Assembly: GCF_016593255.1 (NCBI RefSeq)
Contig: NZ_AP023212.1
Span: forward strand, 434,001-498,000
DNA from: Hydrogenimonas urashimensis
Lineage (GTDB): Bacteria; Campylobacterota; Campylobacteria; Campylobacterales; Hydrogenimonadaceae
Direction: 5' to 3'
Length of the DNA stretch: 64,000 nt
How positions within the stretch are numbered: position 1 is the stretch's first letter; each line of letters opens with the position of its first letter. Positions 18,312 through 27,006 of this stretch are shown here, one piece after another. A program made the translations under genes and the position numbers. Under the pieces are notes generated by a model. The model was not told where the DNA came from and did no database searches. It was given only the letters and a program-made list of their open reading frames with translations.

Positions 18312-19703
18312 ATGAAACCGAAAGTAAAAATCGTCGCCACTGTCGGGCCATCGACCAACAATCCCGAATCGATCGCTTCACTGATCGAACACGGGGTCGA
18401 TGTCTTCCGACTCAACTTTTCCTACGGAACCCATTCGGAACACAAAGAGACGATCGGCATGATCCGTTCCATCGCCCGTGAGAAGAAGAGGATCGTCGGT
18501 ATTCTGCAGGATATTTGCGGCCCCAAAATCCGTATCCGCGGGATGGAGGAGCCTGTGGAAGTGAACAAAGGCGACCACCTCTTCCTCGCCAAGGAAGCCG
18601 GAAAGGACGCCTTTACCATCAGTTTTCCCGGCATTGTCGAGGATCTGAAAGAAAACGACGAGATCTTCTTCGCCGACGGTACCGTCCAGACAAGGGTTTT
18701 GCAAAAAAGAGACGACGGGGTCGTGCTCGAGGTCCTGACACCGGGACGCCTGATGGAAGGCAAGGGAGTCAACTTCCCGAAAGCGGACATTACGCTCCAC
18801 GCACTCACCGACAAGGACAGGGAGGACATACGTTTCGGTGCCAGTGAGGGTGTCGATTTCGTGGCCATCTCTTTTGTCAGCAGTGAAAAAGATGTGATAG
18901 AGGCGAGAAAGATCCAGCGTGAAGCGGGCGGAACGGCCTGGATCATCTCCAAAATCGAACGGACGGCGGCGGTGGAAAATATCGACACGATCATCGACGA
19001 AAGTGACGGCATCATGGTGGCAAGAGGCGACCTGGGAGCCGAAGCCGGTCTTTCCAGAGTGCCTGTTCTTCAGAAAAACATCATCAAAAAGTGCAACAAG
19101 AAGGGCAAACCGGTCATCACGGCCACCCAGATGCTCACTTCGATGGTCAACTCCCCCTACCCGACCCGTGCGGAAGTTTCCGACATCGCCAATGCCGTTT
19201 TCGACGGCACCGACGCCGTTATGCTCTCGGACGAAACCGCCGCAGGACACTACCCGTACGAAGCGGTCGATACACTGGTTGCGACCATTCTGCAGACGCA
19301 GGAGTTCTACCCCTATTACAAATCGTTCGAAACCCGTCCGGGCGAGGCGTTTCCCCACGCCGCCGCCTCGCTCGCGCAGATAGTATCCTGCGACTTCATC
19401 GCGGCGCTGACACTTTCGGGCTATACGATGCTCCATCTTAGCAAATACCGCCCCAAAGAGAGCCTCTTCGCGATAACGACCGATCCTTCCCTCATCAACA
19501 AAACGGCACTGGTCTGGGGTGTGGAGGGTGCCGTGACGATAGACCACGCGAGTTTCCACACCGAACAGGAGATGGTCGAAACGCTTCTGGCGCATCATGG
19601 AGCGGACCCCGATGCGTTTTTGCTGGTGACAGGATATCTTGGCGAACAGATTTCCATGGGGAAAAGTATCCGCTACATTCGAAGGGAAGACAGAAATTCG
19701 TAA
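18312..19703 (+). CDS. pyk: Pyruvate kinase
   Basis: Converts phosphoenolpyruvate and ADP to pyruvate and ATP. The 463 residues are close to the usual bacterial length and carry KIVATVGPSTNNPESI at the N-terminus, the active-site stretch VARGDLGAEAG, and the long signature ITATQMLTSMVNSPYPTRAE with AEVSDIANAVFDGTDAVMLS after it; the C-terminal allosteric domain is present. AAAGGA precedes the ATG. It is the only rightward gene in the glycolysis/glycogen block and shares its control region with pfkA, so the two irreversible EMP steps are likely co-regulated. H. pylori lacks this enzyme, so the pair is informative about lifestyle. Confidence 0.96.
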   Translation: MKPKVKIVATVGPSTNNPESIASLIEHGVDVFRLNFSYGTHSEHKETIGMIRSIAREKKRIVGILQDICGPKIRIRGMEEPVEVNKGDHLFLAKEAGKDAFTISFPGIVEDLKENDEIFFADGTVQTRVLQKRDDGVVLEVLTPGRLMEGKGVNFPKADITLHALTDKDREDIRFGASEGVDFVAISFVSSEKDVIEARKIQREAGGTAWIISKIERTAAVENIDTIIDESDGIMVARGDLGAEAGLSRVPVLQKNIIKKCNKKGKPVITATQMLTSMVNSPYPTRAEVSDIANAVFDGTDAVMLSDETAAGHYPYEAVDTLVATILQTQEFYPYYKSFETRPGEAFPHAAASLAQIVSCDFIAALTLSGYTMLHLSKYRPKESLFAITTDPSLINKTALVWGVEGAVTIDHASFHTEQEMVETLLAHHGADPDAFLLVTGYLGEQISMGKSIRYIRREDRNS

Positions 19704-19780
19704 TCTTTGAAGCTCGCCGCAGCAGCATCACAATCGAAGCGGCCGCCCCGATTGCAAAACAGCGGTCACGGTAAGTGCTT

Positions 19781-21487
19781 TTATGTAAGAGGCTGGTGCT
19801 CTTTCATAAGACGGTCCGAAAGCCGCTTCGGCTCGTAGGGTTTGAAGTTGTAGAGCTTTTCGTAATATTCGACCACCATGCGGGACGAGGTGAAATAGCC
19901 GTGAATATCGTTCATCCCGTTTTTGACGATGGTGATCCACTCTTTCTGATTCTCGTAATACATCGGAAGAATCACGTTTTCGAGTTTTTCCATCATCGCC
20001 AGGTAATCGTGTCTGTCCTGCTCTTCGACCGGCAGCGTGGGATCGGCATGGGGAATCGTGAAGGAGTTGACACCGTCTTTCTGGAACTCGGCATGCCATC
20101 CGTCGGCGATGGAGAAGTGGACCGAACCGTTGATGCCCGCACTCATGCCGCTGGTACCGCTCGCCTCGCGCCCCCACCTGGGTGTATTGAGCCAGACGTC
20201 GGAACCCTGTTTGAGCATTTTGGAAAGGCGAAGCTCATACCCTGTGAGCACCGCCACGTTTTTAAACTCTTTGGACATCAGAATCAGGTCGTTGAACATC
20301 GACACCGCCCTGTAGTCGAGCGGAAAGGGCTTACCCGCCCAGATGATCTGGATAGGCCGGTCTGTATTCGTAATCAGGGCCCTGAAACGCTCCATATCGT
20401 ACGTCAACAGCCAGGGACGTTTGTATTCGGCGAAGCGTCGCGCCCAGACCAGTGTCAGAATATCGGGATCGAAGAGTTTTCCTGTCTGGTCCGCCACCTC
20501 CTCGAAAAGAATGTGCTTGAGATGCTTCTTTCGGCCCACCAGCTGGTAATCTTCATGTTCGAGCATCCAGCTCAGCAGCTGCTTGTCGGCCCAGTATCGC
20601 ATGTTCTGTGCATTGGTGATGCTGATAATCTCGCATTTTCCCGGTACATCCTTCCACATTTCGTTGGCCACTTTTTCATGAATCTTCGAAACGGCGTTGG
20701 CCCGCTTCGAAGTCTTCAATGCACCGACGGTCAGAGAGAAGTTTTCGTCATAGTAGTCGAGTTTCTTCTGTACCTCTTCGACGGAAAAATCGTTGAAAAA
20801 TCCCATTCTGCCGAGAAAGTGGACATTGTGAACCTCGTTGCCCGCCATCTCGGGCGTATGGGTCGTGAAGACAACATGTTTCTTCAGCTCTTCGAACTCG
20901 GGATACTTTTTCATCAGTTCGAAGACCATCGGCAGCGCATGCCCTTCGTTCATGTGGTAGATATCGATATCGATGCCCATTGCGTCCAGCACTTTCACAC
21001 CGCCGATTCCAAGGACAATCTCCTGTGCTATCCGCGTCTCTTCGTTGGGATCGTAGAGTTTGTGGCTGATGGTTCTGGAAAGATAGTCGTTTTCGAAAAT
21101 ATCGGTCGTCAGCAGAATGACCGGGGCGGAACGGAATGTATCGGCCGGAAGCAGGTAGGCTTTCACTTTGACCGGTTTGCCGTTGATCATCACTTCGACG
21201 ACGATTCCGGTCTCTTGAAGGAAATAGTAGAATTTCCTCCTGAAATCGATCTTGAGAGTGTTGTCTTCGTGTCTTCCTTGATCGTAATAGCCGTAACTCC
21301 AGAGCATGCCGATACCCAGCGTATGCTGACGTTTGTCGTTGGCGCTTCGCATGTGCGATCCGGCGAGAAATCCGAGACCCCCGGAGTAGGTCTTGAGTGA
21401 CTGATCGATCGCGAACTCCATGGAAAAATAGGCCACTTTTGTTTTGAAGTGCTCGTCAATCACATAGGGAAACAGTTCTTTGCTCAT
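19781..21487 (-). CDS. glgP: Alpha-glucan phosphorylase family protein (short type), PLP lysine replaced
   Basis: GT35 family. The 568 residues correspond to the short bacterial/archaeal alpha-glucan phosphorylase class, with AYFSMEFAI near the N-terminus, THTPEMAGNE, and VWARRFAEYKRPWLL around 350. Phosphorylases release glucose-1-P from glycogen using PLP bound to a lysine in the motif EASGTSGMK. Here the motif is REASGTSGMSAGINGS, with Ser449 where that lysine is expected. The protein may therefore not be a PLP-dependent phosphorylase, although its rest is well conserved and it lies between pyk and pgm, where a phosphorylase would fit. Some related annotated proteins share a non-Lys residue here. 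AAAGGA precedes the ATG. Confidence 0.85.
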   Translation of the reverse strand: MSKELFPYVIDEHFKTKVAYFSMEFAIDQSLKTYSGGLGFLAGSHMRSANDKRQHTLGIGMLWSYGYYDQGRHEDNTLKIDFRRKFYYFLQETGIVVEVMINGKPVKVKAYLLPADTFRSAPVILLTTDIFENDYLSRTISHKLYDPNEETRIAQEIVLGIGGVKVLDAMGIDIDIYHMNEGHALPMVFELMKKYPEFEELKKHVVFTTHTPEMAGNEVHNVHFLGRMGFFNDFSVEEVQKKLDYYDENFSLTVGALKTSKRANAVSKIHEKVANEMWKDVPGKCEIISITNAQNMRYWADKQLLSWMLEHEDYQLVGRKKHLKHILFEEVADQTGKLFDPDILTLVWARRFAEYKRPWLLTYDMERFRALITNTDRPIQIIWAGKPFPLDYRAVSMFNDLILMSKEFKNVAVLTGYELRLSKMLKQGSDVWLNTPRWGREASGTSGMSAGINGSVHFSIADGWHAEFQKDGVNSFTIPHADPTLPVEEQDRHDYLAMMEKLENVILPMYYENQKEWITIVKNGMNDIHGYFTSSRMVVEYYEKLYNFKPYEPKRLSDRLMKEHQPLT

Positions 21488-21597
21488 CTTTTTGTATCCT
21501 TTGCTTTTTTTTCATCCGATCTGTTCCGGCACGCTGAGAGCCTTTCGGGCTTTCGGGCAGCGCAGCCGCTTATTCTTTGCAGAGTCGACAGATTCTA

Positions 21598-21635
21598 GTA
21601 TACAATGATTTTCCCTTGATTTTTCGGAAAAATCG
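21598..21635 (-). promoter_or_regulatory. Predicted glgP promoter with a 17-base palindrome at the -35 region
   Basis: TATACT at 21598-21603 (minus strand) is the probable -10 box. Upstream, at 21619-21635, is the perfect palindrome GATTTTTC-G-GAAAAATC. Its distance of 15 bases from the -10 box is where an activator or repressor would sit. The leader between the start of transcription and glgP is about 100 bases and contains GCCCGAAAGGC-type hairpins. Confidence 0.45.
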
Positions 21636-21736
21636 CTGCCGTTGAAATTCATAAAAATTCCATCATTGTCTATATCGGCAATTTTTTCGGGTCGTTACAC
21701 TCCGATTCTTCCTTTTTTTCCCGATAAAATGCTCCT

Positions 21737-23371
21737 CTATCCGATAAGCCGTGTAACGATCTGCTGGGCGGATTGCTGGATTTTCGCCAGGTGCTCTTTT
21801 GAAAGAAAACTCTCCGCGTAGATTTTGTAAATATCCTCCGTACCGGAAGGTCGCATGGCGACCCATCCGTTCTTGGTCACCAGTTTGAGACCTCCGATCG
21901 GCGCCCCGTTGCCGGGTGCATTGGTAAAGATGTTTACGATCTTTTCGCCTGCCAGTTCATCGGCTTCGATATCTTCGGGCCGCAGCGTTTTGAGTTTTGC
22001 CTTCTGTTCCGCAGTGGCCGGTGCGTCGATGCGCGCGTAATAGGATTTCCCGAACCTCTCTTCGAACTCCGCATAGATCTCCGCCGGATCCCGGCCCGTC
22101 ACCGCTTTGATCTCCGCGGCGAGCAGATTGAGAATGATGCCGTCCTTGTCGGTCGACCAGACGTTCCCGTCGAATCGGAGGAAGGAAGCACCCGCACTCT
22201 CTTCACCGCCAAAACCGAGCCACCCTTCATAAAGACCCTCGACGAACCATTTGAAACCCACCGGCACCTCGTAGACCTCTTTGCCAAGATCGGCGGCGAT
22301 ACGGTCGATCATCGAACTCGAGACGAGAGTTTTTCCGATCTTGAGATTTTCGGGCCAGGAGGTACGGTGCTTGAAAAGATACCAGATGGCGACACTCAGA
22401 TAATGATTGGGATTCATGAGCCCCCCGACCGGAGTGACAATACCGTGCCGATCCGCGTCGGTATCGTTGCCGAAAGCCAGGTCGTAGGACTCTTTCAGGC
22501 GAACCAGGGAAGCCATCGCCCAGGGTGAGGAGCAGTCCATGCGGATCTTTCCGTCATGATCGAGGGTCATAAAGGAGAAAGTGGGATCGATCCACGGATT
22601 GACGATATCCATATCGAGTCCGTAATGCTCTTTGATCTTTTTGTAGACCCCCAGCGCCGAACCACCTAGAGGGTCGGCCGCGAGTCTTAGGCCGGATGCC
22701 TTGATGGCGTCCATATCGACGATCTTTCGCAGTGCTTTGACATAGGGGGTGATGAAATCGTACGTCTGCACATACGATGAGGCCAGCGCCTCTTCGTAGG
22801 AGAGTGCCTTCACCTCCGCCAATCTCCCCGCGAGAATCTCGTTGGCACGCTTTTCCACCACGGCCGTCACATCGGTGTCCGCCGGTCCTCCGTTGGGTGG
22901 GTTGTATTTGAATCCCCCATCTTCCGGAGGGTTGTGGGAAGGCGTGATGACGATGCCATCGGCGATGTCGGACGAGTTCTTGTTGTGTTCCAGGATAGCG
23001 AACGATACCAGCGGTGTGGGCGTATACTCATTGTCGGAGGCGATACGCACGTTGACGCCGTTGGCGGCACAGACACGCAGAGCCGTCATCTGCGCCGGCG
23101 TCGAAAGTGCATGGGAATCCATCCCCATATACAGCGGCCCCTCGTACCCCTGCGCTTTCCTGTATTCGCAGACCGCCTGCGTAATGGCGAGTACATGTGC
23201 CTCGTTGAAACTCTTTTTCATGGCGCTGCCGCGATGGCCCGACGTTCCGAACGCGACACGCTGGGTCACTTCCGAAGCATCGGGAGCGAGAAGGAAATAG
23301 TCGCTCAGAAGTCGCGGCAGGTTGATGATTCTCTCTTTCGGGACCGGCTGTCCGGCCAGTGTGTCAATCAT
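21737..23371 (-). CDS. pgm: Phosphoglucomutase (alpha-D-glucose specific)
   Basis: Interconverts glucose-1-P and glucose-6-P and so links glycogen to glycolysis. The 544 residues match the E. coli Pgm type: VAFGTSGHRGS near 45, the phosphoserine loop VITPSHNPPEDGG, the metal loop AFGNDTDADRHG, the sugar-binding GFGGEESAG and the C-terminal phosphate-binding RPSGTEDIYKIY. All catalytic residues are present, in contrast to the dead mutase domain in the pyrophosphorylase fusion upstream. GAAGGAGG precedes the ATG, which overlaps the end of the EI24 gene by eight bases, so the two are co-transcribed. Confidence 0.96.
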   Translation of the reverse strand: MIDTLAGQPVPKERIINLPRLLSDYFLLAPDASEVTQRVAFGTSGHRGSAMKKSFNEAHVLAITQAVCEYRKAQGYEGPLYMGMDSHALSTPAQMTALRVCAANGVNVRIASDNEYTPTPLVSFAILEHNKNSSDIADGIVITPSHNPPEDGGFKYNPPNGGPADTDVTAVVEKRANEILAGRLAEVKALSYEEALASSYVQTYDFITPYVKALRKIVDMDAIKASGLRLAADPLGGSALGVYKKIKEHYGLDMDIVNPWIDPTFSFMTLDHDGKIRMDCSSPWAMASLVRLKESYDLAFGNDTDADRHGIVTPVGGLMNPNHYLSVAIWYLFKHRTSWPENLKIGKTLVSSSMIDRIAADLGKEVYEVPVGFKWFVEGLYEGWLGFGGEESAGASFLRFDGNVWSTDKDGIILNLLAAEIKAVTGRDPAEIYAEFEERFGKSYYARIDAPATAEQKAKLKTLRPEDIEADELAGEKIVNIFTNAPGNGAPIGGLKLVTKNGWVAMRPSGTEDIYKIYAESFLSKEHLAKIQQSAQQIVTRLIG

Positions 23372-24326
23372 GAGTTGTCTCCTCCTTCGTGTCGATGGTT
23401 GCCCTTTTCAGCGTTTTGTGTTCCATGATCCAGTGGAAAAACATGATCTGCGCGAAGAAAGGCGCAAAGATGTTGATGACGGGAAGAAAATTGAAAAGCG
23501 ACGTCAAAACGGCGATGCTCCAGATCATGAAGCGATGGTGCCGAAGATGCTGATAATCCTCCTCCTCGCAGTAGAGGTTGCAGGTACTCAGGAAGTAGGA
23601 TTCCCTGTAGAGCCACGACCAGAGAAAGATCTGCATGAAGACATTGGCGATCGGAATGAAAAGAATCGGAAAAGCGATGATGGAGAGAATCACGAAAACT
23701 GTCATGTCAAGCATGACACGGCCATGATGCTTTTTGCTGATGCCGCCTTCTTGAATCGTTACATTGGGATAGTCGCTCAAACGGATCTTTTCGAGGAAAG
23801 GTTTTCTAAAAACCGAAATGATCAGAAAAAGCGTCAGGATATAGGCATTATAAAAGAAATAGAAAGCCAGAAGCCAGGCGAACGCGTCGGCGACGGTCTG
23901 GAAAGGAAGCAGTGTCAGTAGTTTCTGGATTTCGTCGAATATGTATTGCCATTTTACCAATATTACAAGGGCCCAGAGAGTCGAAAATAGAAGAAGTAAC
24001 GTGAATGTGTAGATATAATAGGTCTTCTGTTTGAATTTTCTAAGAAGTGGCGGGCCCACAAGGACGGTCATCGCGGCGAACGAGGCGAGCACACCGACAA
24101 ACCAGAGAAAGAAGATGATGAACAGCGCGCCGTTGGCTTTGACGATCGAAAAGGGTACCCAGCCTATGATGATCGAAGCGATCGCGACGGCATAGTCCCA
24201 GAGGCTCATACTGAGCCAGACCCACAGACCCATGAGCGGCAGACCGATCAGAAGAGCGAAACGCAACACGTTCCATCTCAGTATATCGTTGATACTGCGC
24301 AGCAGATAGCTGTTCACCTGTTTCAT
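23364..24326 (-). CDS. EI24-domain / CysZ-like membrane protein
   Basis: A 320-residue inner-membrane protein with about six hydrophobic segments and a hydrophilic loop between segments 4 and 5 (RKPFLEKIRLSDYPNV onwards). The layout and the re-entrant-looking MTVFVILSIIAFPILFIPI region resemble the EI24 family, whose bacterial member CysZ is a sulfate transporter. No cys genes are nearby, and the gene overlaps pgm, so the substrate is unknown. The start at 24326 was chosen for the perfect AAGGAG site seven bases upstream; the frame extends 11 codons further without one. Confidence 0.65.
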   Translation of the reverse strand: MKQVNSYLLRSINDILRWNVLRFALLIGLPLMGLWVWLSMSLWDYAVAIASIIIGWVPFSIVKANGALFIIFFLWFVGVLASFAAMTVLVGPPLLRKFKQKTYYIYTFTLLLLFSTLWALVILVKWQYIFDEIQKLLTLLPFQTVADAFAWLLAFYFFYNAYILTLFLIISVFRKPFLEKIRLSDYPNVTIQEGGISKKHHGRVMLDMTVFVILSIIAFPILFIPIANVFMQIFLWSWLYRESYFLSTCNLYCEEEDYQHLRHHRFMIWSIAVLTSLFNFLPVINIFAPFFAQIMFFHWIMEHKTLKRATIDTKEETTHD

Positions 24327-24359
24327 CCAATAACTCCTTCTGGCCATGTTTTTGGGCAT

Positions 24360-24597
24360 TCCAGCACATCTTTTTACACAGGAGAGAAAGCCGTTTTGGC
24401 ACCTTTTTTGTTGAAATATTCTTCCCGGCCCTTCACAAAGCGTTTAAAAATACCGAAAAGCCGGTTCCTGTGAATGATTGGCTGTTTGGAATGAGTTTAG
24501 CAAATAAAAGCATAAAGTTTTATTTTTGGCTTTCGGCCTACTTTCCGAAAAATTGTAGTACCATATCCGGAAACGAAAAGTGAACGGAGAGTGCATC
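24360..24597. other. Divergent intergenic region between the EI24 gene and corA
   Basis: About 240 AT-richer bases holding the two divergent promoters. A TAAACT box on the minus strand at 24494-24499 is the best -10 candidate for the EI24-pgm pair, and TACCAT near 24560 is a weak one for corA. No RNA gene is apparent. Confidence 0.3.
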
Positions 24598-25533
24598 ATG
24601 TATATCTTTTCGGACAGACTCTACAAAAAAGATGAGATTCTGCTTGATGAGAACAAAAAACAGATCATCTTCACGACCCTCGACAACGAAGATATCATCG
24701 AATGGCTTAAAAGCCACAATTTTCCGGAAAGCTTCATCGAAGATATCACCAATGAAGACCAGAGTGTCACCTACGAGGAGAACAACCAGTTCAAACTCGC
24801 CATTCTCAAGTACTTTCAAAAGGATCCCGAAGACGATCTCCTCTTCCATGCCCACAACGTGGTGATCATCATGAGCGAAAAGAAATTCATCTTTCTCGCC
24901 AAAGAGCAGAAACTGATCAAAACCATCACCAACAAACTCTACCGCCGCTACAAGCCGGCCGATTCGCTGGAATATATCATGTACTCGGTCATCGACATCA
25001 TGGTCGACCATACCATGGGCATCGTCGATATGATCGATGACCGCCTCGAAGAGATCGAAGACAGGATATTCGACGAATCGCTGGACGAGCAGGAGGTTCA
25101 GAAAAACCTCTATTTCGCCAGGCGAACACTCAACCGTATCGGCAAACTTTCGGTGCAGCACAACGATATCGTCAACAAAATCATCAACCATTTTCCGATC
25201 AACATCCGTAAAAAGCTGAAATACGAATTCATCGACCTCAAAGAACATCTCTCCTTTCTCATCAACGAATCGAAAACCTATCTCGACAGAACGGGTTATC
25301 TTCAGACGCTGCTGATGGGCTTTTTGAGCAACCGCATGAACCAGGCGATGCAGCGACTTGCGGCCATCTCACTGATCTTCCTGCCGCTGACATTTATCGT
25401 CGGAAACTACGGAATGAATTTCAGGCATATGCCGGAACTGGACTGGAAATACGGCTACCTGTTCGTCTGGGGGCTCAACCTGGCAATCGCCTACCTGATC
25501 TTCCAGTGGCTCAAAAAGAAGAGATGGATCTGA
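24598..25533 (+). CDS. corA: CorA-family magnesium/divalent cation transporter
   Basis: Inner-membrane pentameric channel. The 311 residues have a long charged cytosolic funnel (1-245), two C-terminal transmembrane helices (about 250-270 and 285-305), and between them the signature YGMNF at 271-275 that forms the selectivity filter. The protein ends in the basic KKKRWI typical of the family. An ATG six codons earlier is open, but the one at 24598 has GGAGAG at the right distance. It stands alone upstream of an OmpA-type gene. Mg, Co or Ni cannot be told apart from sequence. Confidence 0.92.
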   Translation: MYIFSDRLYKKDEILLDENKKQIIFTTLDNEDIIEWLKSHNFPESFIEDITNEDQSVTYEENNQFKLAILKYFQKDPEDDLLFHAHNVVIIMSEKKFIFLAKEQKLIKTITNKLYRRYKPADSLEYIMYSVIDIMVDHTMGIVDMIDDRLEEIEDRIFDESLDEQEVQKNLYFARRTLNRIGKLSVQHNDIVNKIINHFPINIRKKLKYEFIDLKEHLSFLINESKTYLDRTGYLQTLLMGFLSNRMNQAMQRLAAISLIFLPLTFIVGNYGMNFRHMPELDWKYGYLFVWGLNLAIAYLIFQWLKKKRWI

Positions 25534-25574
25534 TGGAAATAACAGCATTTATTCAATTTTAATGGCTTTTTATG

Positions 25575-25580
25575 TATACT
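25575..25580 (+). promoter_or_regulatory. Predicted -10 box for the OmpA-family gene
   Basis: TATACT in the context TTTTTATGTATACTCG (extended -10 type) lies 33 bases upstream of the ATG. The leader ends with a strong AAAGGAGAG site, which fits a highly expressed outer-membrane protein. Confidence 0.55.
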
Positions 25581-25613
25581 CGCACCATCATTGACTTTTA
25601 AAGGAGAGTAAGA

Positions 25614-26795
25614 ATGACAAAGAGACTTGGAATGGTACTCCTGAGCATCGCTGCGGCAAGCAGCATGATGGCGCAGGATTACACAAACTCCGTAACCGTA
25701 ACGGGCGGTGGATACAGCCCCCTCAACAAAGAGTGGATCGACGATGCATGGACACTCGGTGCACGCCTCGGATTGATCGAAGGCGACACACACGGCCTCG
25801 AAGTCGAGTATGACTTCATCAACAATGTGGACCTCGACAAAAACGAAGGAACAGGCGACACCTATGGCAACCAGGTGTTCGCAAACTACCTCTACCATTT
25901 CAAAGACCAGAGCGAGAGCCTGCGCCCCTATCTTCTCGCTGGGGTCGGTTACGAAAACTGGACAAACGGCCAGCTTGATGACGGCGGTGTCGGTGCCATT
26001 GGAGCAGGTCTCAAATATGCCGTCAACGAATGGCTCAATCTGCGCGCGGAAGTGAAAGATGTTATCCGTTTCGACGACGGCGGCAACACGCTAGCCTATG
26101 TAGCCGGTTTCATGATACCGTTTGGCACACCGGCTGCCGCGGCACCGGTCGCTGCCGCGGCACCACTGACCTCCCTTGACAGTGACGGTGACGGAGTCAT
26201 CGATACAAAAGACAAGTGTCCCCACACGCCGGCCGGCACGATCGTTGATGAAAACGGCTGTCCCGACACTAAAGACAGCGACGGCGACGGTGTTATCGAC
26301 GTTCTGGACAACTGCCCCAACAGCAAAACGAATCAGGTCGATGAAAACGGTTGTCCGCTCGATACGGACAAAGACGGGGTGCCCGATTACATCGACCAGT
26401 GTCCGAACACACCGCCGAATTTCCATGTCGATGCAAAAGGTTGTACCATTGGGGTGACGCTCCACCTGAACTTCCCGTTCGATTCGGCCAAAATTCCGGC
26501 CCAGGAAACGATGGATGTCGACCGCATTGCGGAATTTTTGAAAAAACATCCGAAGGTAACCGCGGTTATTGAAGGACACACGGACAGCACGGGACCGGCT
26601 GATTACAATATGAAGCTTTCCAAACGTCGTGCCGAAGCCGTCAAGAAAGCTCTTGTCGAGCGCGGTATCGACGCTTCCCGCCTCACGGTCAAAGCCTATG
26701 GCGAAACCAAGCCAATAGCTCCGAACGATACGGAAGAGGGACGCGCGAAAAACCGACGTGTCGAAGTCGTACTGGTTCCCGGAAAAGGCCAGTAA
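25614..26795 (+). CDS. OmpA-family outer-membrane protein with calcium-binding TSP3-type repeats
   Basis: A 393-residue envelope protein in three parts. Residues 1-20 are a signal peptide ending at MMAQD. Residues 21-172 form an eight-strand-like beta barrel. An Ala/Pro linker (173-185) leads to three thrombospondin type 3 repeats (about 188-280) with DSDGDGVIDTKDKC-type acidic loops and six cysteines at 202, 216, 234, 247, 263 and 277, suited to calcium binding and disulfides. Residues 283-393 are the OmpA peptidoglycan-binding domain with EGHTDSTG and a terminal NRRVEV. It anchors the outer membrane to the cell wall; related proteins in Campylobacter act as adhesins, but that role is not shown here. 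Confidence 0.92.
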   Translation: MTKRLGMVLLSIAAASSMMAQDYTNSVTVTGGGYSPLNKEWIDDAWTLGARLGLIEGDTHGLEVEYDFINNVDLDKNEGTGDTYGNQVFANYLYHFKDQSESLRPYLLAGVGYENWTNGQLDDGGVGAIGAGLKYAVNEWLNLRAEVKDVIRFDDGGNTLAYVAGFMIPFGTPAAAAPVAAAAPLTSLDSDGDGVIDTKDKCPHTPAGTIVDENGCPDTKDSDGDGVIDVLDNCPNSKTNQVDENGCPLDTDKDGVPDYIDQCPNTPPNFHVDAKGCTIGVTLHLNFPFDSAKIPAQETMDVDRIAEFLKKHPKVTAVIEGHTDSTGPADYNMKLSKRRAEAVKKALVERGIDASRLTVKAYGETKPIAPNDTEEGRAKNRRVEVVLVPGKGQ

Positions 26796-26803
26796 CCGAT
26801 CTC

Positions 26804-26825
26804 TCCTCCGCTTCCCGGCGGAGGA
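26804..26825 (+). terminator. Hairpin after the OmpA-family gene
   Basis: An eight-base perfect stem TCCTCCGC/GCGGAGGA with a six-base loop begins nine bases after the stop codon. The T-run (26845-26852) is about 20 bases further on, so it may be a 3' protective hairpin rather than a classical intrinsic terminator. Confidence 0.5.
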
Positions 26826-26954
26826 TCAACGCTTCTTTCCGCACTTTTTTTTCATGCAACTTTTCTCAACATTTCATCTTTTTTCGGAAATTCTATTTTT
26901 TTCTTCGAAGCGCACGAACGTCTCTATTTCAACCGATTAAGAGGTTCTGTCATG

Positions 26955-26960
26955 TACAAT
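26955..26960 (+). promoter_or_regulatory. Predicted -10 box for mgtE
   Basis: TACAAT in the context TGTCATGTACAATG lies 46 bases upstream of the mgtE ATG. The T-rich stretch at 26870-26935 upstream supports promoter function. Confidence 0.4.
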
Positions 26961-27006
26961 GCGCCCATCAAACCGGTTGGCCGGCAGAGATTCCAGGAGG
27001 TCTGGC

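Noticed and set aside
19728-19760. Hairpin CAATCG...CGATTG between pyk and glgP as a bidirectional terminator
   Set aside because: The arms are real, but there is no T-run on either side, so it cannot be called an intrinsic terminator.
19775-21400. Long plus-strand frame opposite glgP
   Set aside because: Antisense shadow; the glgP frame has clear family motifs.
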